Below are positions 1 through 5,705 of a stretch of DNA of 8,598 nucleotides, one piece after another. How positions within the stretch are numbered: the first letter of the stretch is position 1; the number at the start of each line of letters is the position of its first letter. The position numbers were made by a program, and so were the translations under genes. The DNA is from Sporomusaceae bacterium UBA1887 (GTDB taxonomy: Bacteria; Bacillota; Negativicutes; Sporomusales; DSM-15969): the NCBI GenBank assembly GCA_002337925.1, contig DDHB01000066.1, forward strand, positions 38,102 to 46,699. Reading direction: 5' to 3'. The notes below the pieces were generated by a model. That model saw only the letters and a program-made list of their open reading frames with translations. It made no database searches and was not told the DNA's origin.

Positions 1-151
1 AAAGTAATAAAAAAGACAGCGTTAAGCGTATCTTCACTAGTAGAAACGGACTTACTGCCTGATTGAACAGGAATTTAGCGACTGAGCCTCCTACCCCCCA
101 CAGAAATGCAGCAGCAACTACAGCAGCAAACCCGATTGATTCCTTGCGCAA
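1..151 (-). CDS. EamA/DMT-family transporter, N-terminal fragment (runs off left edge)
   Basis: Partial gene. Fifty codons are readable without a stop, from a TTG start at 151 down to base 2, and the rest lies outside the window. The start is supported by a very strong ribosome binding site, GGAGGAGGG (158-166), six bases upstream. The peptide begins (M)RKESIGFAAVVAAAFLWG, followed by VGGSVAKFLF and a PFLLVKIR stretch. A short basic N-terminus, a first hydrophobic helix ending in a small-residue/FLWG motif, a SxAKF segment and the (R/K)xxL start of helix 2 are typical of EamA/drug-metabolite exporters of about 290-310 residues with ten helices. The substrate cannot be told. It lies downstream of the dehydratase-like operon but behind a strong terminator, so it is probably transcribed separately. 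The family call rests on one helix pair only and remains moderate. Confidence 0.7.
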   Translation of the reverse strand, partial: MRKESIGFAAVVAAAFLWGVGGSVAKFLFNQAVSPFLLVKIRLTLSFLLL

Positions 152-245
152 TGATTTCCCTCCTCCATGTACCGTATACAAAGTTCCACAGAAAAGATGA
201 AAATCCTACCCTTTCACATAACAATATACTCAGGGAGATTATGCA

Positions 246-282
246 CAAAAAATGCAAGTTATTGGCTTATCCAATAACTTGC
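246..282 (-). terminator. Rho-independent terminator of the activase operon
   Basis: A perfect 12-bp inverted repeat (GCAAGTTATTGG at 254-265 and its complement at 271-282) has a 5-nt loop. Read leftward, it is followed directly by A then six T (247-253). This is a classic intrinsic terminator for the leftward three-gene operon. The last codons of the upstream gene form the first arm and its TAA stop (267-269) sits in the loop. Read rightward there is only a weak GGTTTTCT tail, and no rightward gene ends here. Confidence 0.9.
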
Positions 283-1355
283 GGTTTTCTGCTGCGGCGG
301 TAATGTAATAAATCAATAAAAGCTTCGAGACGGGTAACAATCCCGGCATCTCCTGACTGCTCATCAAATGCAAGCGTAAGTACTGGTAAATCAGCATCTT
401 TACTGACTTGATGCAAAATATTCTTTGCAACTACCTCCGGCATACAGGTAAAGGGATATACTTGAATTACCCCATCAAAATGTTCCTGCGCCTTTTGAAG
501 CGAATAGGCAACACTTTTTAAGCCATGACCTCCGACATAATGGCCTAAGTATGGCTTGGCCAATTTATCAAGATGAAGAAACTGTTTCCGATAGTCGGCA
601 CTATGATAAAGATGCCCTTTTACATAATCGCTCAAATACATGGTTTTATGTACTTCAACCCCCAGGTCTCCAAGCCTTCGCTCTAAGTCCTGATTAATAA
701 AAGGTTCAAGCATAACATAAATTTCACCTACCAATCCGATCTTCAAAGGGTTTCTTTCTCTTGCGATTGCAATCCCATCTAATGCCGCTGTTATCGCCGG
801 CCAAATCAACTTAAGTTCCGCTTCCCCTGCAGCCTGAGAGATCGCCATTATCCCTTCTTTTCTGGCAATGTCGACACTTCCGGCTTGATATTCAACCGGA
901 CGCAATTCTGCCGAACGCCGTTCTAAATCGTCGAGCAGCTGAAGTTTTCTTCCGGCAAACTGAAAAGCCCGGTATACTTGCAGCCAGCTCTTGCCACTGG
1001 ACAAACGGCGTACCGTACGTACAACATCACCAAGCTGTGGTTCTATTACGATCATTTCGAAGCGATAGCCTAATCGACTAAGAATTTCCCTTTGCACTTC
1101 GGCATAATAGCCTAGGCGGCAAGGTCCTTTACCACCACAGCTGATTAATGTATCAGCACCTTGTTCTAACGCTTCAATAAAATTACCCAGCATAATTTTA
1201 AAAGGCAGGCAGACTGTTTCTGGCGAGTATCTCGCTCCCAGCTCCAAGGTTCGCTTTGAAATCGGCGGCGGCACACAAACGGACTGACCAAGCTCTTTAA
1301 GCAGCGTCTCTAAAACAATATGCATATTCCCCATATGAGGAAATGATACGATCAT
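267..1355 (-). CDS. 2-hydroxyacyl-CoA dehydratase-like / CoA-protein-activase protein (COG3581-like)
   Basis: 362 residues from an ATG at 1355. The ATG shares bases with the TGA stop of the gene before it (ATGA), so translation is probably coupled. A GTG at 1364 would add three residues, but the family usually opens with a hydrophobic strand followed by PHMGN, as MIVSFPHMGN does here. Visible landmarks are the PETVCLPFK cysteine motif (C49), CGGKGPCRLGYY (C73, C79), a central KIGLVGEIY strand (205-213), VYPFTCMPE (C304), and a C-terminal DEQSGDAGIVTRLEAF (331-346). These resemble proteins related to the 2-hydroxyacyl-CoA dehydratase subunits, whose cysteines bind a [4Fe-4S] cluster. The family's substrate is not established. 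Likely cytosolic, acting with the activase and the COG3580-like partner encoded upstream. Cluster ligation by the listed cysteines is inferred. It is the last gene of its operon. Confidence 0.8.
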   Translation of the reverse strand: MIVSFPHMGNMHIVLETLLKELGQSVCVPPPISKRTLELGARYSPETVCLPFKIMLGNFIEALEQGADTLISCGGKGPCRLGYYAEVQREILSRLGYRFEMIVIEPQLGDVVRTVRRLSSGKSWLQVYRAFQFAGRKLQLLDDLERRSAELRPVEYQAGSVDIARKEGIMAISQAAGEAELKLIWPAITAALDGIAIARERNPLKIGLVGEIYVMLEPFINQDLERRLGDLGVEVHKTMYLSDYVKGHLYHSADYRKQFLHLDKLAKPYLGHYVGGHGLKSVAYSLQKAQEHFDGVIQVYPFTCMPEVVAKNILHQVSKDADLPVLTLAFDEQSGDAGIVTRLEAFIDLLHYRRSRKPQVIG

Positions 1356-2260
1356 TGCTTCCACCGCCTTTCCAGCATATCTGTATAAGCCTCCAGCCTG
1401 GTGACAAAGCCGGCTTCTGCCGTATGCTCGTCAACCGACAGAATCATGCAGGGAATGTTGCGTTTTTGTGCCTGCTGGCTGAGTAATTCTCCAATTAGCG
1501 CATCCGGTCCACAGGAAAAGCAAGTAAAGAAAATCAGGCCATTAACCGGTCTTATATCCGTCATTAAAGCCATAGCTGCACCCGCTAGATGATGGCTGCC
1601 TGACCAGAATATTTTTTTACCGAGCAGGCGGGCAGCAAAATCTGCCTGCCGGGGGCTTACTGCCTCCGGAGTTATGACCTCAATAGCGGCTCTCCTTAAT
1701 CTGTCAACAACATTCATGCTTACCTGCCTGTCATGAAGAATATAGGGATGACCAATAACGGCAACTCTGAGTCCATTGCTTGTCCCAATTGTAACGAAAT
1801 CCTGCCGCGGCTTCAGCCACATTTTTCCCCAGGCAGCAAGACTGGCAAAAGAGCTTTTCCCCATTGCTTTGCCCACTGCCAGCACTGTCTCCATCAATCG
1901 ATACCGGTTTTGGCGTAAGTTGATTTCGCTGTCAATCAGTGGCGGAAGTTTGGCGTTAGCCCTCAATAAGTCAGGCATACCGATTATTTTGGGACATGTG
2001 TATTGCCCTTTAGCAAGACTTACCACACGAGGCGCAAACAGAAAATCCACTTGTTCCTTCAGGGCGCAGGCATGCCCGAAAAAAACCTTCGCAGGCAGAC
2101 AAACCTCATCCAGACAACTGCCGCAATCCAGCGTTTGTCGAGTCGTTGCTCCAGAATGAATTACCTCTGCACCCAACTGGCGAAAAAATTCTTCCCATAC
2201 CCACCCGTACTGATAAAATAATAAGCCTTGCGGCATTCCTACACGGATTGACAAAAGCAT
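1352..2260 (-). CDS. 2-hydroxyacyl-CoA dehydratase-like protein (COG3580/DUF2229-like)
   Basis: 302 residues if begun at ATG 2260. GTG 2263 is also possible, but both lie too close to the AAGAGG ribosome binding site (2263-2268). A TTG at 2254 has near-ideal spacing (8 nt) and gives MSIRVGMPQGLL, which fits the family's usual K(I/V)GIPRALL opening, so the real start may be there. Landmarks numbered from 2260: RVGMPQGLLFYQYG (6-19), CGSCLDEVCLPAK with C46, C49 and C54, YTCPKIIGMPD (87-97), ATP-independent Rossmann-like RVAVIGHPYIL (165-175), FTCFSCGPDALIGE (245-258), and the C-terminal DEHTAEAGFVTRLEAY (277-292). The last motif parallels that of the next gene, so the two are probably paralogous halves of one complex. 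Twenty bases separate it from the activase. The reaction is unknown. An Fe-S electron-accepting role fed by the activase is inferred from the family. Confidence 0.8.
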   Translation of the reverse strand: MLLSIRVGMPQGLLFYQYGWVWEEFFRQLGAEVIHSGATTRQTLDCGSCLDEVCLPAKVFFGHACALKEQVDFLFAPRVVSLAKGQYTCPKIIGMPDLLRANAKLPPLIDSEINLRQNRYRLMETVLAVGKAMGKSSFASLAAWGKMWLKPRQDFVTIGTSNGLRVAVIGHPYILHDRQVSMNVVDRLRRAAIEVITPEAVSPRQADFAARLLGKKIFWSGSHHLAGAAMALMTDIRPVNGLIFFTCFSCGPDALIGELLSQQAQKRNIPCMILSVDEHTAEAGFVTRLEAYTDMLERRWKQ

Positions 2261-2280
2261 CACCTCTTAAGGAATTCATT

Positions 2281-3246
2281 TTATGCAACGGTAACAGTAC
2301 TGGACCATTTGCCGCAGCGATCCCCCCAGCAGCCGATTGCCTGTCCATTCATTTGAATTTTAACAATTTCGCATAAATTTGCACAGCCACTGCATTCAAA
2401 ACTACTGGGATTATAGCTGAAGTCAGCAACTTCAAAACCACGAAACAAGCTCCTTTTCTGACTTTTACTAACTGCTTCTTGAGCCAGTAACGCAGCACCT
2501 ACTGCCCCCATAACATTAAAATAAGGCGGTACGATCACCTTTTGGCCAAGCGCCTCTTCGAAGGAGCGGTGCATCCCTTTATTAGCTGCCACGCCACCTT
2601 GGAAAAGAATAGGCCCCTGAAGTTGTTTGCCTTTGCCAAGATTATTTAGATAGTTGCGTACCAGTGCCTGGCACAGTCCATTTAAAATGTCCGGTAAACA
2701 ATGACCGGCTTGTTGCTTGTGTATCATATCTGATTCGGCAAATACAGCACACCGTCCGGCGATTCTTACCGGTGACCGGGACTGCAGCGCGATATCGCCA
2801 AACTCTTCAATCGGAACATTCAGCCGGGCCGCCTGTTGATCCAGGAAGGAGCCTGTCCCGGCAGCACAAACCGTATTCATGGCAAAATCAGTAACAATTC
2901 CATCACGCATAATAATCATCTTAGAATCTTGCCCACCGATTTCCAGCACCGTTTGAACCTGCGGGACAATATACAGCGCCGCCACTGCGTGAGCGGTAAT
3001 TTCATTTTTTATACTGTCAGCCCCTACCACTATGCCGATAAGCTCCCGTCCGCTGCCGGTTGTTCCCACGCCCAAAACTTCAAGTGGCTGATGAGCTTCC
3101 CGAATGCGGTTTAACCCCTTTTGAACAGCTTCTACCGGTTTTCCCTGAGTCCGTATGTATAGCGTGTCCAGTACAGTGCCTTCATTGGTAAGAACAGCAA
3201 TATTTGTACTTACAGAGCCCACATCAAGGCCTAAATAAACGCGCAC
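2281..3246 (-). CDS. Acyl-CoA dehydratase activase, BadF/BadG/BcrA/HgdC-type ATPase
   Basis: 321 residues from a GTG start with GGGAGG seven bases upstream (3254-3259). It has an ASKHA-fold ATPase layout: GLDVGSVSTN phosphate loop (6-15), GVGTTGSGR (59-67), EIGGQDSKM (102-110), NTVCAAGTGSF with C127, GRCAVFAESDMI with C166, and GGVAANKG (217-224). In HgdC-type homodimers these two cysteines hold a single [4Fe-4S] cluster between subunits. ATP hydrolysis drives one low-potential electron into a partner dehydratase. The core normally ends near 260 residues. Here about 60 residues follow, carrying CSGCANLC (C285, C288, C292) and GCWGDRC (C306, C311), an extension I associate with activases that work with COG3580/COG3581 proteins. 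It is the first gene of the operon with those two proteins directly downstream. Classical hgdA/hgdB-type substrate enzymes are absent here, so the final acceptor is unknown. Oxygen sensitivity is expected. Confidence 0.9.
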   Translation of the reverse strand: MRVYLGLDVGSVSTNIAVLTNEGTVLDTLYIRTQGKPVEAVQKGLNRIREAHQPLEVLGVGTTGSGRELIGIVVGADSIKNEITAHAVAALYIVPQVQTVLEIGGQDSKMIIMRDGIVTDFAMNTVCAAGTGSFLDQQAARLNVPIEEFGDIALQSRSPVRIAGRCAVFAESDMIHKQQAGHCLPDILNGLCQALVRNYLNNLGKGKQLQGPILFQGGVAANKGMHRSFEEALGQKVIVPPYFNVMGAVGAALLAQEAVSKSQKRSLFRGFEVADFSYNPSSFECSGCANLCEIVKIQMNGQAIGCWGDRCGKWSSTVTVA

Positions 3247-3306
3247 AGCATGTCCTCCCTTCTTTTTGCTTTATTGGACAAAAATAGTATTTCCCAGAAC
3301 TAACCA

Positions 3307-3352
3307 TTTTAACTGACAAACCTCCTTTTTTCAGGAGATTTGCCAGTTAAAA
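3307..3352 (-). terminator. Long hairpin after the small membrane protein gene (terminator-like, no clear T-tract)
   Basis: An inverted repeat has arms at 3307-3325 and 3334-3352 with an 8-nt loop. In leftward RNA all 19 positions can pair, two of them as G-U wobbles. In rightward RNA those two become A-C mismatches, so the structure is built for leftward transcripts. It starts a few bases after the stop of the 99-residue gene and ends about 60 bases before the activase start. After the second arm the leftward sequence reads AAAATGG, not a T-run, so it may be a partial terminator, a stabilising 3' structure or a processing site. Confidence 0.45.
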
Positions 3353-3355
3353 AAA

Positions 3356-3655
3356 TCATTTTTTGGCTTGCTGCTCTCCTGCAGCCCCATCAGTTGACGA
3401 TTTACTGGTAAGATCAATCCCTTTCGAACTATACTTACTATTGAAATACTTGTTAAAAATTTGAGTGGTCGCTCCGCCGCCGCCTGTAATAAATGCAAAA
3501 GTATCATAATGTCCCCATTGCTGATTATTCCACATCAAATAAAATGAGGCTGCCAAAAAGGCAATAAATGAAATTATGCTAAAGAACCGCGTCAGACTGG
3601 GGATGCCATTTTCATATGTCATCGCAGTTAAAAAGTTACAAAGGCAGTTCCACAT
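3356..3655 (-). CDS. Small single-pass membrane protein of unknown function (holin-like look)
   Basis: 99 residues. I chose ATG 3655 because AAAGGAGGGG lies about nine bases upstream. An earlier ATG at 3685 would put this ribosome binding site inside the gene. A short N-terminal stretch with two cysteines (C4, C6) precedes ENGIPSLTRFF, one clear transmembrane segment (about residues 24-41), a WGHYDTFAFITGGGG glycine-rich turn (47-61), then NKYFNSKY and a hydrophilic, Ser/Lys/Gln-rich tail. The (G)xPSLTRxxxxxxF + helix + YDTFAFxTGGGGxxxQ plan resembles small phage holin-like membrane proteins. I cannot name a family, and there are no phage genes nearby. A TATAGT box (3696-3701, leftward) about 40 bases upstream could be its -10, with no convincing -35. 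It may be monocistronic, given the hairpin immediately downstream. Confidence 0.65.
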   Translation of the reverse strand: MWNCLCNFLTAMTYENGIPSLTRFFSIISFIAFLAASFYLMWNNQQWGHYDTFAFITGGGGATTQIFNKYFNSKYSSKGIDLTSKSSTDGAAGEQQAKK

Positions 3656-3696
3656 ACGATTTTTCCCCTCCTTTAAAGCACGCAAAAGCGCACTTA

Positions 3697-3888
3697 CTAT
3701 AGTTTATTAGTCATACAATTACTCGGGCACACATTTTTCTGTAAATAATCATTGGCAGTTTTTGCCCGTAAGCTTATAATATAAGTATCTGACAAAAGGC
3801 GATACCAATTGTCTTCTGAAGGATAATACCAGTCGTACATCTCAATGCAAGGGCAATACCTGCGCACAGGAGGCACATAAACACCCAC
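3697..3888 (-). pseudogene. Possible degenerate LysM-like small ORF, antisense to the hyd leader
   Basis: An open frame of 63 codons from a GTG. An in-frame stop lies just upstream and no ribosome binding site is properly spaced (AAGAAGG sits only 1-2 bases from the GTG). The segment SEDNWYRLLSDTY then ISLRA and ANDYLQ aligns by eye with the LysM pattern GDTWYxIAxxYxISLxALxxAN, and cysteines flank it (CPC and CPSNC). LysM domains bind peptidoglycan or chitin glycans. The GD of the motif is altered (ED) and there is no signal peptide. I read it as a remnant or a chance resemblance. It overlaps, on the opposite strand, the promoter and leader of the hydrogenase genes, which seem better supported. 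Confidence 0.25.
3752..3780 (+). promoter_or_regulatory. Sigma-A-type promoter of the TM1266-hydG operon
   Basis: TTGGCA (3752-3757) and a perfect TATAAT (3775-3780) are separated by exactly 17 bases. The -35 matches the TTGACA consensus at five of six positions. Transcription would begin near 3787, giving a leader of about 155 nt before the first gene. It is the best promoter match in the window and faces the hydrogenase-maturation genes. Confidence 0.75.
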
Positions 3889-3926
3889 GCCTTCTTTTGG
3901 TTATGCCCAAAAGAAGGTTATTTTTG
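3787..3926 (+). promoter_or_regulatory. Structured 5' leader with attenuator-like folding
   Basis: The transcribed leader contains mutually exclusive helices. AGGAGGC (3868-3874) can pair with GCCTTCT (3889-3895), which is the left arm of the terminator hairpin at 3890-3917, so it acts as a potential antiterminator. The first bases of AGGAGGC can instead pair within CCTG-CGCA-CAGG (3859-3870), which would free the terminator. A small hairpin GCAAGG/CCTGC lies around 3847-3863. Three copies of a GG(n)ATACC motif occur (about 3798-3807, 3821-3831, 3851-3860). I do not recognise a known riboswitch class; T-box, TPP, SAM, FMN and cobalamin signatures are not seen. No leader peptide with a proper ribosome binding site is evident. 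Regulation by a ligand, protein or metal is inference. Confidence 0.45.
3890..3926 (+). terminator. Intrinsic terminator hairpin in the hyd leader
   Basis: A perfect 11-bp stem CCTTCTTTTGG/CCAAAAGAAGG (3890-3900, 3907-3917) has a 6-nt loop followed by TTATTTTTG. The T-tract is only on the rightward strand. It lies between the promoter and the ribosome binding site AAAGGAGGT (3928-3936), with no rightward gene upstream to terminate. It is therefore most likely a conditional terminator within the leader. Confidence 0.65.
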
Positions 3927-3941
3927 TAAAGGAGGTACAGT

Positions 3942-4220
3942 ATGATGACCAAACGAATCGGAGTAATTGGCATTGTCATTGATGAGCCGAAGCTTATTTC
4001 AGATAAAGTCAATACACTGCTCAGTCAATACGGTTCCATGATTATTGGCCGTATGGGTATTCCCCGGCACGATGAGAATGTCGGTGTGATTGCTCTCATC
4101 ATTGAAGGTACCACCGACGATGTGGGTGCGTTTACCGGCAAATTAGGCAATCTGCCCGGTGTCACTGTCAAATCTGCCCTGACTGCCAGAAAGGCGACTG
4201 AACAGGGGGAATATAAATGA
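3942..4220 (+). CDS. TM1266-family putative iron-only hydrogenase system regulator
   Basis: 92 residues, the usual size for this family. The body from about residue 4, KRIGVIGIVIDEP, through the LLSQYG helix, the GRMGIPRHDENVGVIALIIEG strand pair and GKLGNLPGVTVKSAL, matches the TM1266 family of small ferredoxin-like/ACT-like (NikR C-domain-like) proteins found beside [FeFe]-hydrogenase maturation genes. Their regulatory role is proposed, not proven, and there is no DNA-binding domain. A strong AAAGGAGGT lies upstream of tandem ATGs. The second (3945) has slightly more typical spacing and would give 91 residues. Its stop overlaps the hydG start as ATGA, so the two are co-translated. It would be controlled by the leader attenuator. 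Confidence 0.9.
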   Translation: MMTKRIGVIGIVIDEPKLISDKVNTLLSQYGSMIIGRMGIPRHDENVGVIALIIEGTTDDVGAFTGKLGNLPGVTVKSALTARKATEQGEYK

Positions 4221-5644
4221 TAAACGAAAACCAACGGACTACTGACGCCTTTATTGATCACGAACGAATTACCACTCTTTTATCAGCTGCTAAAACTGCT
4301 TCCCATGATAGCACTTACGTCAGGCAAATTCTTGCTAAAGCAGCTAAATGTAAAGGCTTATCTGCCGATGAAGTCGCTGTTTTGCTTGAAATTGATCAGC
4401 CTGATCTTCTTGAAGAAATGTTATCCTGTGCATCCCAGGTAAAAAAAGCCATCTATGGCAGCCGGATTGTCCTTTTCGCACCCCTGTATGTTTCTAGTTA
4501 CTGCGTCAATAACTGCACGTATTGCGGGTATCGCGCCGGTAACCAGGAGCAGCTTCGCAGACGTTTAACACTTGATGAGATCAAGGAAGAAGTGGAAATC
4601 CTCGAATCATTAGGTCATAAGCGCTTAGTTGTTGAAGCCGGTGAAGACCCCGTTAACTGTCCGACCAGCTACGTAGTAGACTGTATCCGCCAAATATACA
4701 GTATCAAAGATGGTAACGGCAGCATTCGCAGAGTGAATGTAAACATTGCCGCAACAACAGTTGAAGAATACCGCATGCTAAAAGATGTGGAAATTGGTAC
4801 GTATATTCTATTTCAGGAAACCTATCACAGGCCAACTTATCAAGCTATGCATCCTACCGGTCCTAAAATTGATTATAACTGGCACACCACCGCGATGGAC
4901 CGCGCTATGCAGGCTGGAATTGATGATGTTGGCATTGGTGTACTGTATGGCTTATATGATTATAAATACGAAACAGTTGCTATGTGTTTACATGCCGAGC
5001 ATCTGGAAACAACCCAGGGTGTAGGGCCTCATACGATATCTGTCCCCCGTCTGCGTCCTGCCAGCGGTATGGATGTAAGTCAATATCCTTATTTAGTCTC
5101 TGATGGGGACTTTAAGAAAGTTATTGCCGTTATTCGCTTGGCAGTTCCCTACACCGGCATGATTCTCTCAACACGGGAAGATCCTGAATTTCGTGATGAG
5201 CTAATCACTTATGGTATAACGCAGATTAGTGCCGGTTCCTGTACAGGTGTAGGCGGATATCATGATTCCTTGCAGGAAACAGAGCACCCCGCTCTGGGAA
5301 TGCAATTCGAGCCAAGTGACAGTCGTTCGCCTAATGAGGTGATTCGTATGCTTTGCAATAAAGGTTATGTGCCTAGTTACTGTACGGCCTGTTACCGGCA
5401 GGGGCGTACCGGTGACCGGTTTATGAGTCTGGTAAAAAGCGGCGAACTGCACAATGTTTGCCTGCCAAATGCCATTCTAACCTTTAAAGAATATTTAATT
5501 GACTATGCTGACGAGGAAACGAAAAAAGCTGGTGAACAAACATTGTTAACCAGCCTGGCAGGAATTCCGCAGGAGGATATCCGCAAACAAACCAGCGAGC
5601 GTTTGAAGCAGATTGAGTGCGGTATCCGTGATATGTTTTTTTAG
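4217..5644 (+). CDS. hydG: [FeFe]-hydrogenase maturase HydG (radical SAM tyrosine lyase)
   Basis: 475 residues, full length. HydG cleaves tyrosine with S-adenosylmethionine to p-cresol plus CO and cyanide, delivered as an Fe(CO)(CN) synthon for the hydrogenase H-cluster. The radical-SAM motif CX3CX2C is CVNNCTYC (C96, C100, C103), inside a ThiH-like TIM barrel with EAGEDP (140-145), FQETYHR (199-205) and HTISVPRLRPA (272-282). The HydG-specific C-terminal motif CX2CX22C is intact at C389, C392 and C415 and holds the auxiliary [4Fe-4S]-Fe(Cys) cluster. It separates HydG from ThiH, which lacks it. The ribosome binding site GGGGGA lies about seven bases upstream of an ATG that overlaps the TM1266 stop. 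hydE, hydF and hydA are not adjacent. The gene ends at a bidirectional terminator. Confidence 0.95.
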   Translation: MINENQRTTDAFIDHERITTLLSAAKTASHDSTYVRQILAKAAKCKGLSADEVAVLLEIDQPDLLEEMLSCASQVKKAIYGSRIVLFAPLYVSSYCVNNCTYCGYRAGNQEQLRRRLTLDEIKEEVEILESLGHKRLVVEAGEDPVNCPTSYVVDCIRQIYSIKDGNGSIRRVNVNIAATTVEEYRMLKDVEIGTYILFQETYHRPTYQAMHPTGPKIDYNWHTTAMDRAMQAGIDDVGIGVLYGLYDYKYETVAMCLHAEHLETTQGVGPHTISVPRLRPASGMDVSQYPYLVSDGDFKKVIAVIRLAVPYTGMILSTREDPEFRDELITYGITQISAGSCTGVGGYHDSLQETEHPALGMQFEPSDSRSPNEVIRMLCNKGYVPSYCTACYRQGRTGDRFMSLVKSGELHNVCLPNAILTFKEYLIDYADEETKKAGEQTLLTSLAGIPQEDIRKQTSERLKQIECGIRDMFF

Positions 5645-5663
5645 TTCACTTTTTATGATAAAA

Positions 5664-5705
5664 TAAAGGTCAGTGGGGCAACGCATGTCCCCACTGACCT
5701 TTTAT
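5664..5705. terminator. Bidirectional terminator between hydG and the MFS gene
   Basis: A 14-bp stem (AAAGGTCAGTGGGG at 5665-5678 with its complement at 5689-5702) has a 10-nt loop. T-rich flanks follow in both directions: CTTTTATCTTT rightward and TTTATTTTAT leftward. It ends both hydG (stop at 5644) and the convergent transporter, whose TAA stop (5702-5704) touches the base of the stem. Confidence 0.9.

Noticed and set aside
106..430. Short frames on both strands around the left intergenic region and the 3' end of the COG3581-like gene
   Set aside because: They lack ribosome binding sites, have low-complexity Q/C-rich translations, and are explained as shadows of the EamA and COG3581-like genes.
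2106..2348. Leftward 80-codon frame bridging the activase end and the next gene
   Set aside because: It reads the two real genes out of frame. The activase stop at 2281 and the new start near 2260 explain the region.
1401..2376. Rightward frames of 60-127 codons opposite the COG3580-like gene
   Set aside because: They are antisense shadows of a recognisable gene, with no ribosome binding sites or family resemblance.
3240..3310. Short leftward ATG frame (MVSSGKYYF...) between the hairpin and the activase
   Set aside because: The only GGAGG lies 13 bases away inside the hairpin arm, the frame is about 20 codons long, and nothing is recognisable.
3787..3926. T-box or standard riboswitch in the hyd leader
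   Set aside because: No T-box antiterminator consensus and no TPP, FMN, SAM or cobalamin core motifs were found by eye, so the class is left open.
4025..4261. 78-codon leftward frame opposite the TM1266 gene
   Set aside because: It is a pure antisense shadow of a well-matched family member.
5201..5452. 83-codon leftward frame opposite hydG
   Set aside because: It overlaps the conserved C-terminal cluster motif of hydG and has no ribosome binding site.
4217..5644. ThiH (thiazole synthase partner) instead of HydG
   Set aside because: The C-terminal CX2CX22C motif and the TM1266 neighbour identify HydG; no thi genes are nearby.
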